Assembly: GCA_964595485.1 (NCBI GenBank)
Contig: CAZQQN010000002.1
Span: forward strand, 62,001 to 126,000
Direction of reading: 5' to 3'
DNA from: CAZQQN01 sp964595485
GTDB lineage: Bacteria; Bacteroidota; Bacteroidia; CAILMK01; CAYYUA01
Length of the DNA stretch: 64,000 bases
Made by a program: the position numbers and the translations under genes. The notes under the pieces are model-generated. The model did not search any database and had not been told where the DNA came from. It saw nothing but the letters and a program-made list of their open reading frames with translations. Numbering within the stretch: the stretch's first letter is position 1; each line of letters starts with the position of its first letter. Of this stretch, positions 1 through 8,350 are shown piece after piece.

Positions 1-1249
1 TATCTACCAAAGCCAAACTATCTAAATAAATAGTATACGAGGAGTCCGCTTTTAAATCCCCTAAAACTTCAACCTGTCTTCTATCTGGAGAGGCTATCTT
101 TACATCTGTAATTTTTTGAGGAATGGAATCTTTCCAAATCCTTATCAGATTGGTGTCAACTTTTTCTACCGGGTTATTTAAATTTACTTTAAGTGCCTGA
201 TTTGGTTTAACCTTTTCTTGTATGTTTTTTATTTGAAAAGTTGTATCATGATTCCTTGGTTGGGATAAGTATTTCTTACCACGCTTAATAGCAGCGGTGT
301 CTTTAAATTCACGGTTTAGTTGAAGCGAAAATTTAAGCTTTTTATCTTCACTGGGCGGAAACCAGATTATGCACTTTTTTTTATCATCCTTGAAACGCCA
401 GATATAATCGCGAGAAACATCCTTATTATGCAGCGGTTGAATACTTAGGGTATCTAGCTTTTGGTTAAATGTTAAAGCTACTTTACCCCTGCTTATCATT
501 TTGGCATTAACAACCGCAGGACTCTCAAGCAATTGCTCAAACATTAACAACCGGTTGATTACAGTATCAGTCGAAACGTAGAGTGGTTCAGGATGAAAGG
601 CAACTTTTTCACCACCATCATATTGCAGGTTACCATTCAAGTCTTTCAGTGCATAAACCTGGTATTTACCCGTCTTTAAATGATTAAATCTGAACGTTCC
701 TTTTTTATTCGTTTTGGTATAGTAGTAAGGTCGCCTTTTGCTAAGTGCGCTGTCAGAAAAATCCTGGTAAATCAAAACTTTGCTTTCAGGAATGGAGTCA
801 AGTGAAAAGGCATCCACCACTTTACCCCTCAGCTTTAGGGAATCAAGTTCATCACCGGTACTGAAAACATACTGAAAGTTTGAAACACTGTTACCTTCTG
901 TAAGGTCTACAATACTCTCTCCAAATTGAATATTGTAGGTAGTATTTTCTTTGAGAGAATCCTGAATACTGATTTTAACAGTCTTTCGTTTTCCTGATAT
1001 TTCATAGTTTTCAATAGGAGGATTGATAAGAATATTGTCTCTTTTATTTTGAAGTTCGATGTATTCGTTAAACTCTATTTCTATTTCACGCTTATTGACA
1101 TTGGTTGTAAAATTAGTCGGATTAGCATTGACCATTTTAGGTGGCGTTTGATCTTTATCGCCTCCGGTCAGGGATCCTTTTTGGGCGCAGCCATACAAAG
1201 CACACAATGCGACCAATAAAACCCAAAAAGGAAAATACAGAATTCGCAA
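1..1249 (-). CDS. Ig-like domain lipoprotein, 3' end outside window
   Basis: An open frame runs on the minus strand from a TTG at 1249 to the window edge, so about 416 residues are seen and the C-terminus is missing. No in-frame ATG lies upstream, and TTG gives a clean signal: MRILYF, a hydrophobic stretch, then the lipobox LYGC with Cys near residue 21. After this comes a proline-rich linker and a domain with the look of the bacterial SbsA-type Ig-like fold (TPPKMVNANP, then IEIEFNEYI), followed by a region like a carboxypeptidase-regulatory-like beta sandwich (LRGKVVDAFS, GTFRFNHLKTGKYQVYALKD). Proteins of this type are outer-surface lipoproteins of Bacteroidota with unknown detailed role. 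It starts 18 bases after mnmG ends on the same strand, so it may share that transcript. Family assignment rests on motif recognition only. Confidence 0.8.
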   Translation of the reverse strand, partial: MRILYFPFWVLLVALCALYGCAQKGSLTGGDKDQTPPKMVNANPTNFTTNVNKREIEIEFNEYIELQNKRDNILINPPIENYEISGKRKTVKISIQDSLKENTTYNIQFGESIVDLTEGNSVSNFQYVFSTGDELDSLKLRGKVVDAFSLDSIPESKVLIYQDFSDSALSKRRPYYYTKTNKKGTFRFNHLKTGKYQVYALKDLNGNLQYDGGEKVAFHPEPLYVSTDTVINRLLMFEQLLESPAVVNAKMISRGKVALTFNQKLDTLSIQPLHNKDVSRDYIWRFKDDKKKCIIWFPPSEDKKLKFSLQLNREFKDTAAIKRGKKYLSQPRNHDTTFQIKNIQEKVKPNQALKVNLNNPVEKVDTNLIRIWKDSIPQKITDVKIASPDRRQVEVLGDLKADSSYTIYLDSLALVD

Positions 1250-1266
1250 GAGTTTATTTTTATTGT

Positions 1267-3132
1267 TTAACGCCCCATGTAAACAAGCAGAACGGAAATA
1301 TCAGCCGGGGATACACCACTTATCCGGCTAGCTTGGCCGATTGTTTCAGGCCTTACTTGGTTAAGCTTTTCACGACCTTCGACCGAAAGGGCTTTTATGT
1401 TATTAAAGTCCAAATTAGGGTGGATTTCAATATCCTCTAGCCTGTTCATCTTTTCCACCATTTCACGCTCTTTATCAATGAATCCCCCATATTTCATTTT
1501 AATTTCAACAGCATCCAATACTTCCTGGTCATATTGCTGAATTAGGTTTTCAACTTTGGGGATATTGTCCTTTAGATCGTTCAAAGTAACCTCAGGCCTA
1601 GCCAAAATCTTTTCTAACTTAAATTTTTGCTTAACAGGTTTTGAGCCTACGGCGTCTAAAGTAGCATTGATCTCCTCCTCCGGAGCATTCTCCTTACTGA
1701 AAAACTCTTCAATTTCTTCAATTCCTTCTTCTTTTTCTTTCGCTCTTTGGTACCTTTCTTCTGAAGCTAGGCCGATTTGAAAACTAAGGGGGGTGAGTCT
1801 TTGATCAGCATTATCCTGTCTTAGAAGCATGCGGTATTCAGCGCGGCTCGTAAACATCCTGTAGGGTTCATTCGTGCCCTTGTTAATGAGATCATCGATC
1901 AATACGCCGATGTATGCATCTGACCGTTTCAAAACAACAGGGCTAAGCTCTTTAACTTTTCTGTGAGCATTAATACCAGCCATTAAACCCTGGCAGGCTG
2001 CCTCCTCATAACCAGTTGTGCCATTAATCTGACCGGCAAAATAAAGGTTTTCAACCGGTTTTGTTTCCAGGGTATGCTTCAATTGATGAGGTTGGAAGAA
2101 ATCATATTCGATGGCATACCCCGGCCTGAAAAGTTTAGCATTTTCAAGTCCTGCAATTTTACGAAGAGCATTTTCCTGAACTTCAAAAGGAAGGGATGTG
2201 GAAAACCCGTTGACATAGACCTCAATTGTATTCCACCCTTCTGGTTCAATAAAAATCTGGTGACTGTCTTTGTCTTTAAAACGCTCAATTTTATCTTCAA
2301 TTGACGGGCAATATCGGGGCCCTATGCTTTGAATGCGGCCATTGAACATCGGTGAACGTTCAAACCCCTTCTCAAGCTCTTGATGTACGTCCGGATTGGT
2401 ATAGGTGATGTAACAGCTAAGCTGCTTGTCTAAAGGTTTGGTCACATTGGAAAAAGAGAATGTACCGGGATCATCATCTCCCTTTTGTTCTTCCATTTTG
2501 GAATAGTCAATGGAGCGCCCGTCTATCCGCGGAGGCGTGCCGGTTTTCATTCTACCCGTTTCAAAACCCCTGTCCAATAATTGCTTCGAAAGACCGGTTG
2601 CTGATTTTTCACCTACTCTTCCGCCACCAAAATTGATATCACCAATATGAATCAGCCCATTCAGGAAAGTGCCATTGGTAAGAACAACACTTTGGGAGTA
2701 AAACTCCACGCCAAGTTGAGTCCTTACGCCTACAACTTTGTCACCTTCAAATATCAATTCTTTCCCCATTTCCTGCCAGAAATCAACATTGGGAGTCTGT
2801 TCAAGGGTGAGACGCCAGGTTTCGGCAAAACGAAGACGGTCATTCTGAGTTCTCGGACTCCACATTGCCGGCCCTTTAGATTTATTTAGCATCCTGAATT
2901 GGACCATACTTTTATCCGAGACAATACCGCTTTTTCCCCCAAGGGCATCTATTTCTCTTACAATTTGCCCTTTAGCAATACCTCCCATAGCAGGATTACA
3001 AGACATCTGGGCAATTTTATTCATGTCCATGGTAACCATTAGCACCGAGGACCCAAGGTTTGCAGCTGCGGCTGCCGCTTCACAACCAGCATGCCCTCCA
3101 CCTACAACTATAACATCATATTGATCAGCCAT
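1267..3132 (-). CDS. mnmG: tRNA uridine-5-carboxymethylaminomethyl modification enzyme MnmG
   Basis: MnmG (GidA) is the FAD-dependent partner of MnmE; together they build the carboxymethylaminomethyl group on U34 of certain tRNAs. The N-terminus carries the dinucleotide-binding motif GGGHAGCEAA at residues 11-20. Further typical blocks are CNPAMGGIAKG near residue 45, GTFLNG and GRMKTGTPPRIDGR in the middle, and the C-terminal GASRISGVSP-like segment (QASRISGVSPAD) ahead of the end. At 621 residues it has the usual full length. The start ATG at 3132 overlaps the end of ybeY by 8 bases, implying coupled translation. The partner gene mnmE is not in this window. Identification is secure. Confidence 0.97.
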   Translation of the reverse strand: MADQYDVIVVGGGHAGCEAAAAAANLGSSVLMVTMDMNKIAQMSCNPAMGGIAKGQIVREIDALGGKSGIVSDKSMVQFRMLNKSKGPAMWSPRTQNDRLRFAETWRLTLEQTPNVDFWQEMGKELIFEGDKVVGVRTQLGVEFYSQSVVLTNGTFLNGLIHIGDINFGGGRVGEKSATGLSKQLLDRGFETGRMKTGTPPRIDGRSIDYSKMEEQKGDDDPGTFSFSNVTKPLDKQLSCYITYTNPDVHQELEKGFERSPMFNGRIQSIGPRYCPSIEDKIERFKDKDSHQIFIEPEGWNTIEVYVNGFSTSLPFEVQENALRKIAGLENAKLFRPGYAIEYDFFQPHQLKHTLETKPVENLYFAGQINGTTGYEEAACQGLMAGINAHRKVKELSPVVLKRSDAYIGVLIDDLINKGTNEPYRMFTSRAEYRMLLRQDNADQRLTPLSFQIGLASEERYQRAKEKEEGIEEIEEFFSKENAPEEEINATLDAVGSKPVKQKFKLEKILARPEVTLNDLKDNIPKVENLIQQYDQEVLDAVEIKMKYGGFIDKEREMVEKMNRLEDIEIHPNLDFNNIKALSVEGREKLNQVRPETIGQASRISGVSPADISVLLVYMGR

Positions 3133-3568
3133 TATTAAAACTTTTTTTAACGATTTTTAAGTATTGATCTTCTTTTTCACTCATAATTGCCTTTTCATTA
3201 TTGGTTTTATCATTGAAACCAACCAAATGCAGAACACCATGAATGATAACACGGTTTAATTCTTCCATGAATGAAACTTCATTATTTTTACTATTTTCTG
3301 TTATCCGGTCTATGCTTAAATAAATTTCTCCGTTTACAAAATCATCCTCATTTTTTAAGTCAAAAGTTATAACATCCGTATAAGTATCATGTCCTAAATA
3401 ATCCAGGTTTATCTTCCACAGTTCCTGATCAGACAAAAATATAATATTCAATTGGTGCAGAACAAATCCAAAATCTTGTGTAATGGCTTGAATAGTTGGC
3501 CTTACTGGCTTTAAATCTACCTCAGGAAAGTCCCGATCCTCACTAAGAAATTCAATCTTACCAACCAT
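3125..3568 (-). CDS. ybeY: endoribonuclease YbeY (rRNA maturation factor)
   Basis: YbeY is a zinc-dependent endoribonuclease involved in 16S rRNA 3' end maturation and ribosome quality control. The 147-residue protein shows the family's TDVITFD block near residues 64-70 and the metal motif HGVLHLVGFND at 110-120. His110 and His114 match the first two zinc ligands. The third position, His in the Escherichia coli protein, reads Asp120 here; as I recall this is common in Bacteroidota homologues and so need not mean loss of activity. It lies between the secreted FN3 protein gene and mnmG on the same strand, with a 9-base gap upstream and an overlap downstream, so the three look like one transcript. 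Confidence 0.93.
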   Translation of the reverse strand: MVGKIEFLSEDRDFPEVDLKPVRPTIQAITQDFGFVLHQLNIIFLSDQELWKINLDYLGHDTYTDVITFDLKNEDDFVNGEIYLSIDRITENSKNNEVSFMEELNRVIIHGVLHLVGFNDKTNNEKAIMSEKEDQYLKIVKKSFNNG

Positions 3569-3577
3569 TCTGAACCT

Positions 3578-5350
3578 TTACTTTAAAAGTGTAATATCAC
3601 CTTTGAAGAATTGCTTTGACTTATCCGCACCAGTGATTTCAATTACATAAAAATACGTTGCGGGAGGCATTAAATCGCCACTCCCTCCTTTTTTGCCATT
3701 CCATCCTTTTTCAATGTCACTTGTCTCAAAAACCTTCTGACCCCATCGATTGAAAATGGCCATTGAGGATTTCTCAAAATCAATGTACTTTCCCTTTGGC
3801 CTGAACATATCATTCTTACCCCTGGGCCTGAACGCATTCGGTATATGTACTATTGGCTCACCAAAAACACAGTCAATGTTTGATATACTCTCCCCTTTGA
3901 AACCATATTGATTTTTCCCGGTTTCTACAGCCTTAACCCGGTAGCAAACCCCATTATCCGGATAAGAATCGTATTTCTTATTATCCTCAAAGGTGGATAC
4001 TTCAAAGGGGACTTCCTGAAGACTCTCCCATGTATTTCGATCGTTTCCACGCTCTAACCGTTCTATTTTGTAATGCAGAATGTTGCCATCAAACCCCCTG
4101 TAGTTATTCCACCTTAATTCTCTCCTTTGATCACGCTTATTAGTAGTTAAGACAATACTCTTAACCAAATTACTTTCATCAACATCATTATCACAGATCC
4201 CTTTGGCTATTATCTTATAAAAATAAGAAGTTTCAGAAACTTGTATTTCTGAACTGGAATCCACATACAGGAATTGGCGGCCACCATCATAATCTACTTT
4301 ATCAATAACCTTCAAATCCCCATCAGATCGTCCCCTAAGTATTTCAAAACCAGACAATGGAACAGGTCTGTCGATGAACCAATTAATGTGAAGGTTACTG
4401 TCTTCAACCGTGACATCTCGTATATAGGTATATTTCGTTTTAGAAACTGATGAACTCGAAAATGATACTTTATTAGACGAAGAGGTGGCATTTCCTCCAT
4501 CTTGATTTGCTCTTACAAAAGCTTCAAAACTTCCTCTTGTATTTGAAGAGTCCAGTTTTGCTGATAAAGAATCTCCCGATACAGTTCTATTTTTTTTAAA
4601 ACCTTTTTCATTTTTGGATAAGAAAACCTCATAGGCTTCTACTTCCCAACCTTCGTAACCAGTCCAATTTAAGGTAACCTCTCCGGCGCAGGAATCCTGA
4701 CTATACTCTAAAAAACTGTTTTTATGGGTATTGAGACTTATGGGGCTAACATTGTCACAACTGTCATAAACCGCTAAACGATATTTATCTTTTCCACCGC
4801 TTGGATTACCAATTATACTATCTACATAATGGGTGTTTGCTTTGCCGGGTACGGAATCCAATAGACTTGTTTGGTTATTTTCATCCACGTAGTAGATATT
4901 ATAACCCTTTACATCTGTACCTTCATGAGCAGTCCAGCCTAAAGTAATCTCACCGTTCCTAATGCTTACAGAATCCAATTCCTTGACATTAGGTTCATTT
5001 TTATCCACAGTGCCCGTATCGCTGTAGACAAAAGAATCATTAGTACAATCCCTGTAAACCCTCACATAATATTCCCATTGCCTTATATTATTGGTATTAG
5101 GAGGATTGTACTGAAATTCGGATTTCTGTCTACTAAAAACCGTATCCACTATTTCAAAATCATCATTAGGATTTTCTTTCCAATGAATGGTATAGAAATT
5201 GAAACCTGAACATGGGTTTTTGGCTGTTTCCCAACTTAAAGACACAGTACCATTATTCTCACATACCTTAAATAACTCAAGTTTCTGACCGGAACAAAAA
5301 ACATTATTAACTACAATAACCAACAATAAAACAAAAAGTCGCTTAAGCAT
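3578..5350 (-). CDS. secreted FN3-repeat protein with T9SS type B sorting domain
   Basis: The 590-residue product begins with a signal peptide (MLKRLFVLLLVIVVNNVFCSGQ). It then has about four or five fibronectin type III-like beta-sandwich units, each with a tryptophan block such as VSLSWETA, ITLGWTAHEG, VTLNWTGYEG and HINWFIDR. The last 90 residues are a gliding-motility-associated C-terminal domain: IPNAFRPRGKND, then MAIFNRWGQKVFET, then a final FKGDITLLK. In Bacteroidota this domain sends a protein through the type IX secretion system to the cell surface. The start is supported by the strong site GGGAGG located 8 bases before the ATG. The cargo function is unknown; adhesion is a guess from domain make-up only. 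Confidence 0.88.
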   Translation of the reverse strand: MLKRLFVLLLVIVVNNVFCSGQKLELFKVCENNGTVSLSWETAKNPCSGFNFYTIHWKENPNDDFEIVDTVFSRQKSEFQYNPPNTNNIRQWEYYVRVYRDCTNDSFVYSDTGTVDKNEPNVKELDSVSIRNGEITLGWTAHEGTDVKGYNIYYVDENNQTSLLDSVPGKANTHYVDSIIGNPSGGKDKYRLAVYDSCDNVSPISLNTHKNSFLEYSQDSCAGEVTLNWTGYEGWEVEAYEVFLSKNEKGFKKNRTVSGDSLSAKLDSSNTRGSFEAFVRANQDGGNATSSSNKVSFSSSSVSKTKYTYIRDVTVEDSNLHINWFIDRPVPLSGFEILRGRSDGDLKVIDKVDYDGGRQFLYVDSSSEIQVSETSYFYKIIAKGICDNDVDESNLVKSIVLTTNKRDQRRELRWNNYRGFDGNILHYKIERLERGNDRNTWESLQEVPFEVSTFEDNKKYDSYPDNGVCYRVKAVETGKNQYGFKGESISNIDCVFGEPIVHIPNAFRPRGKNDMFRPKGKYIDFEKSSMAIFNRWGQKVFETSDIEKGWNGKKGGSGDLMPPATYFYVIEITGADKSKQFFKGDITLLK

Positions 5351-5380
5351 AATATTTCACCTCCCAGCAGTCTAAATATT

Positions 5381-5414
5381 GAAAATTAGAATGAATAAAC
5401 GCGCCAGCAAAAAA
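5381..5414 (-). promoter_or_regulatory. possible promoter of the FN3-ybeY-mnmG unit
   Basis: Read on the minus strand, a TTTTTTG with its G at 5408 is followed after 19 bases by TAATTTTC (5388-5381). This is one base from the Bacteroidota -7 consensus TAnnTTTG with a good -33 spacing. It overlaps the first codons of the divergent pseudouridine synthase gene, as the gap between the two genes is only 40 bases. The call is tentative. Confidence 0.35.
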
Positions 5415-6155
5415 CAAAATTCCGGCCCAAACAAAACAGTAAGGTTAAATAAATACTTATCCGAATGTGGTGTAGCATCAAGAAGAAAAGCAGATGAGAT
5501 CATTAAGGCCGGCAAAGTTAAAGTAAACAAAATATTAGTGACAGAATTAGGGACAAAAGTCAGTGATGAAGATATTGTAGAATATTGTGGAAAAAAGGTG
5601 GAAAAGCAAAAGCACATTTACATTATCATGAATAAACCGAAGGATTATTTAACAACAACTCAAGATCCTGATAACCGGAAAAAAGTCCTGGATTTACTGG
5701 GGAAAGCAAACCTCCCCAATGTTTTCCCTATAGGTAGGTTGGACCGGAATACTTCTGGGCTACTCATTCTTACTAACGATGGGGATCTTGCTAACCACTT
5801 AATGCATCCTTCAAGAAAGATCGAAAAAATGTACAAAGTAACCCTTGATAGGGCTTTTCCGAAAAAATCAATGGAAACATTGGTAAAGGGGGTTAAAGTG
5901 GAAAATGATTTCATTAAACCGGACAATGCCATTTACCAAAACCCTAATCAAAAAAACAAACTAATTATAACTATTCACAGTGGTCAATACCACATTGTTA
6001 GGAGAATGTTTAAAAGTTTGGGATACCATGTTAAAAACCTTGATCGGATTTATTACGGAGGTGTTAAGAAAGAAAAACTTAAACCCGGTGAATGGCGGCA
6101 TTTAACAAGAAAAGAGCTGAATATTTTAAAAAATAAAGCGGGGTTAAAGAATTAA
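5391..6155 (+). CDS. 23S/16S rRNA pseudouridine synthase, RsuA/RluB/RluF family
   Basis: This enzyme isomerises a specific uridine in ribosomal RNA to pseudouridine. From the ATG at 5391 the protein has 254 residues: a Lys-rich tail, an S4 RNA-binding domain at about 17-62 (RLNKYLSECGVASRRKADE), and the catalytic domain with GRLDRNTSGLLILTND at 115-130, where Asp118 is the expected catalytic residue. An upstream in-frame TTG at 5379 would add four residues, but the ATG is preferred. The sequence does not tell whether the target site is that of RsuA, RluB or RluF. The gene is divergent from the FN3 protein gene and is followed by a 500-base gap. Confidence 0.9.
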   Translation: MNKRASKKQNSGPNKTVRLNKYLSECGVASRRKADEIIKAGKVKVNKILVTELGTKVSDEDIVEYCGKKVEKQKHIYIIMNKPKDYLTTTQDPDNRKKVLDLLGKANLPNVFPIGRLDRNTSGLLILTNDGDLANHLMHPSRKIEKMYKVTLDRAFPKKSMETLVKGVKVENDFIKPDNAIYQNPNQKNKLIITIHSGQYHIVRRMFKSLGYHVKNLDRIYYGGVKKEKLKPGEWRHLTRKELNILKNKAGLKN

Positions 6156-6573
6156 ACTGAAGAGAAATTTTCCAAAGCTATCCACCATTACCAACCCGGA
6201 AATCAACTTACCCAATAACATTAATGTTCCAACATTTAATTTTATTTTTATTAACACATCTTACATTAACATAAGTGGAGTATCAATTTCAGCTTTTGTC
6301 ATCTCCCATCCTAAACGGCTTCATTCCTGTTAAAATTCATGTGGAAAATACGTTTAATTCAATGTGTCCAAAATATTATCTAAAAAGTTTTCCGCAAATT
6401 CACATCCCTAATGATAAAGTTTATTTTGGTTTAATTAATTAATTAATAATCATCTAATCCTGTGGAAAAAACAGAAGCTAAAGAAATCATTACTTCAAGC
6501 GTTTTTGAAATTGTTTATGCTATCGCCTGCTTTAAAAAGCTAATGCTTATTCCTCTCACTTATTTTTTAAAAG

Positions 6574-6603
6574 TTGATAAATAGGAAAAAAATTGTATTT
6601 TTG
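6574..6603 (+). promoter_or_regulatory. promoter of rimP-nusA-infB
   Basis: TTG at 6574-6576 is followed after 19 bases by TATTTTTG at 6596-6603, an exact match to the Bacteroidota TAnnTTTG -7 element at the usual spacing. Transcription would begin near 6608-6611, at the foot of the leader hairpin. Confidence 0.72.
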
Positions 6604-6609
6604 CGGAAC

Positions 6610-6638
6610 AAAAAAGGGGATATAGTCCCCTTTTTTTT
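6610..6638 (+). terminator. terminator-like leader hairpin before rimP
   Basis: Perfect 11-base arms at 6610-6620 and 6626-6636 enclose the loop TATAG. The stem has four G-C pairs next to a run of A-T pairs and is followed directly by a T-run reaching 6638. This is the form of an intrinsic terminator, yet it sits between the promoter and the rimP start at 6656. It therefore looks like an attenuator or a 5'-protecting structure rather than the end of an upstream gene, since no transcript other than a possible read-through from 6155 reaches it. Confidence 0.7.
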
Positions 6639-6655
6639 ATTGAATACCTTTTTAA

Positions 6656-7075
6656 ATGAAAGAACCCATTACAAGGTATTTAAACCTCGTTTTACCGGAA
6701 GATGTTTTTGTGGTTAAAATAAAGGTTAGTAGCAATTTTCAAAAAATAGGTGTTTATCTCGATGGCGATTACGGAATTTCCATTGATGATTGTGTAAAAA
6801 TAAGCCGGCGTTTGGAAGAATGGCTTGAGGAAAAACCAGAAGTACCTGAGGATTATACATTAAATGTTTCATCTGCTGGTTTGGAAGAGCCATTGACTTC
6901 AATAAGGCAGTTGAAAAAAAATGTAAATCGCAAACTTATTGTCCATGAAGAAGGTAATAAAAGTAAGGGAAAACTAATTTATGTGGATAATCAAAGAATT
7001 TGGCTTAAACCAGACAAAGGTGAGGCTAAAGGATTTTTTTGGAAGCAAATAGAGAAAGCTAAAGTAGATATTTAA
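6656..7075 (+). CDS. rimP: ribosome maturation factor RimP
   Basis: RimP helps assemble the 30S ribosomal subunit. The 139-residue protein has the family's alpha/beta N-terminal half, including YGISIDDCVKISRRLEEWLEE and the conserved YTLNVSSAGLEEPL at about 62-75. A shorter C-terminal SH3-like half follows (GKLIYVDNQRIWLKPDKG). It is the first gene of the usual rimP-nusA-infB order, with 18 bases to nusA. The ATG lies 20 bases after the leader hairpin arm, and the stretch before it is T/A-rich with no Shine-Dalgarno site, as is common in this phylum. Confidence 0.93.
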   Translation: MKEPITRYLNLVLPEDVFVVKIKVSSNFQKIGVYLDGDYGISIDDCVKISRRLEEWLEEKPEVPEDYTLNVSSAGLEEPLTSIRQLKKNVNRKLIVHEEGNKSKGKLIYVDNQRIWLKPDKGEAKGFFWKQIEKAKVDI

Positions 7076-7093
7076 AATAAAGTAGAATTAACA

Positions 7094-8332
7094 ATGAATG
7101 TTGCTGAACTTCAGGAATCCTTTGCCGATTTCAAAGAATTTAAGAACATAGACCGTGCTACCATGATGCGTGTCCTGGAAGAAGTTTTCAGGAATATGCT
7201 TCGAAAAAAGTATGGCACGGATGAAAATTTTGATATCATCATTAACGTGGAAAAAGGTGATTTAGAGATTTGGCATAACCGAATAATTGTGGAAGATGGG
7301 AATGTACAAGATCCTACTCAGGAAATTGAATATTCAGAAGCGATAGAAATTGAGCCTGATTTTGAAGTAGGAGAAGAAATTTCAGAAGAGGTTAAATTAC
7401 CCACTTTTGGTAGGCGTGCTATAATGGCTGCTCGACAGCACTTAATCAATAAAATCCTTGAGCTTCAAAAAGATGAGGTAATTAAAATATACGAAGATCG
7501 GGTGGGGGAAATTGTATCAGGTGAAGTTTATCAAGTCTGGCGGAAGGAGATGCTTATACTCGATGATGAAGGTAATGAGCTTATTCTTCCGAAGAGTGAG
7601 ATGATTCCTCATGATAATTTTAAAAAAGGAGATACTTTACGGACTGTTGTACAAAGTGTGGAAACCAAAAATAATTCTCCTTTAATAACGCTTTCGAGAA
7701 CAGCTCCAGAGTTTTTGGAAAGGTTATTTGAGCTAGAGGTACCCGAAATAGCTGATGGATTGATCACTATTCATAAAGTTGTAAGGGAACCAGGTGAAAG
7801 AGCAAAGATAGCTGTTGAATCGTATGATGATAGGATAGATCCCGTAGGGGCTTGCGTTGGGATGAAAGGCTCCCGGATACATGGTATTGTTCGGGAATTG
7901 AGGAATGAAAATATTGATGTAATAAATTATACGACTAATATTAAGCTATACATTAGTAGAGCCCTTAGTCCTGCTAAAGTTAATTCAATTGATTTGGATG
8001 AAGACAATAAAAAAGCTGATGTATACCTAAAGCCGGAAAACGTGTCTCTCGCTATAGGTAAGGGAGGTCTTAATATTAAGTTGGCAGCCAAATTAACTGA
8101 TTACGAAATTGATGTGTTTAGGGAAAGTGAAGGAGGCGATGAATATGACATTGATCTTGACGAATTTAGTGATGAGATTGACAGCTGGATACTGGATGAG
8201 CTAAAAGAAATAGGATGTGATACAGCCAAGAGTGTTTTGGAACTATCCGTTGAAGAATTGGTTAGGCGAACTGAATTAGAAGAGGAAACAATTAAAGAGA
8301 TAATTTCGATTTTAAAATCAGAATTTGAATAA
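7094..8332 (+). CDS. nusA: transcription termination/antitermination factor NusA
   Basis: NusA binds RNA polymerase and modulates pausing, intrinsic termination and antitermination. The 412-residue protein has the N-terminal polymerase-binding domain (about 1-125, with YEDRVGEIVSGEV leading on), an S1 domain (about 135-200), and two KH domains (about 230-345), with KGSRIHGIVRELRNENIDVI and LAIGKGGLNIKLAAKLTDYEIDV split across them. A short acidic C-terminal helix-hairpin segment ends the chain. It lies second in the rimP-nusA-infB operon. In other bacteria NusA controls its own operon through leader termination, which matters for the hairpin upstream of rimP. Confidence 0.96.
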   Translation: MNVAELQESFADFKEFKNIDRATMMRVLEEVFRNMLRKKYGTDENFDIIINVEKGDLEIWHNRIIVEDGNVQDPTQEIEYSEAIEIEPDFEVGEEISEEVKLPTFGRRAIMAARQHLINKILELQKDEVIKIYEDRVGEIVSGEVYQVWRKEMLILDDEGNELILPKSEMIPHDNFKKGDTLRTVVQSVETKNNSPLITLSRTAPEFLERLFELEVPEIADGLITIHKVVREPGERAKIAVESYDDRIDPVGACVGMKGSRIHGIVRELRNENIDVINYTTNIKLYISRALSPAKVNSIDLDEDNKKADVYLKPENVSLAIGKGGLNIKLAAKLTDYEIDVFRESEGGDEYDIDLDEFSDEIDSWILDELKEIGCDTAKSVLELSVEELVRRTELEEETIKEIISILKSEFE

Positions 8333-8350
8333 GAAGAGGTAAGGTAAGAT

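Larger units (their letters stand above)
6156..6655 (+). other. 500-base AT-rich intergenic region
   Basis: No coding frame of note is visible. The region is strongly AT-rich, with a run of TTAA units at about 6431-6450. It has two identical TGTGGAAAA sequences (6340-6348 and 6461-6469), each one base from the DnaA-box consensus on the opposite strand, plus weaker look-alikes near 6182 and 6388. Its right end holds the rimP promoter and leader hairpin listed separately. Flanking genes point away from it on both sides. A replication-origin role is possible but unproven. Confidence 0.5.

Noticed and set aside
4312..4500. Minus-strand frame overlapping the FN3 protein gene
   Set aside because: Lies wholly inside a convincing gene in another frame and has no recognisable features.
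5351..5380. AATATT sequences at both ends of the 30-base stretch before the FN3 protein gene
   Set aside because: AATATT is its own reverse complement and common in AT-rich DNA; the interior does not pair.
6431..6450. TTAA repeats as a sign of a mobile element target
   Set aside because: No terminal repeats or transposase remnants nearby; more simply AT-rich spacer.
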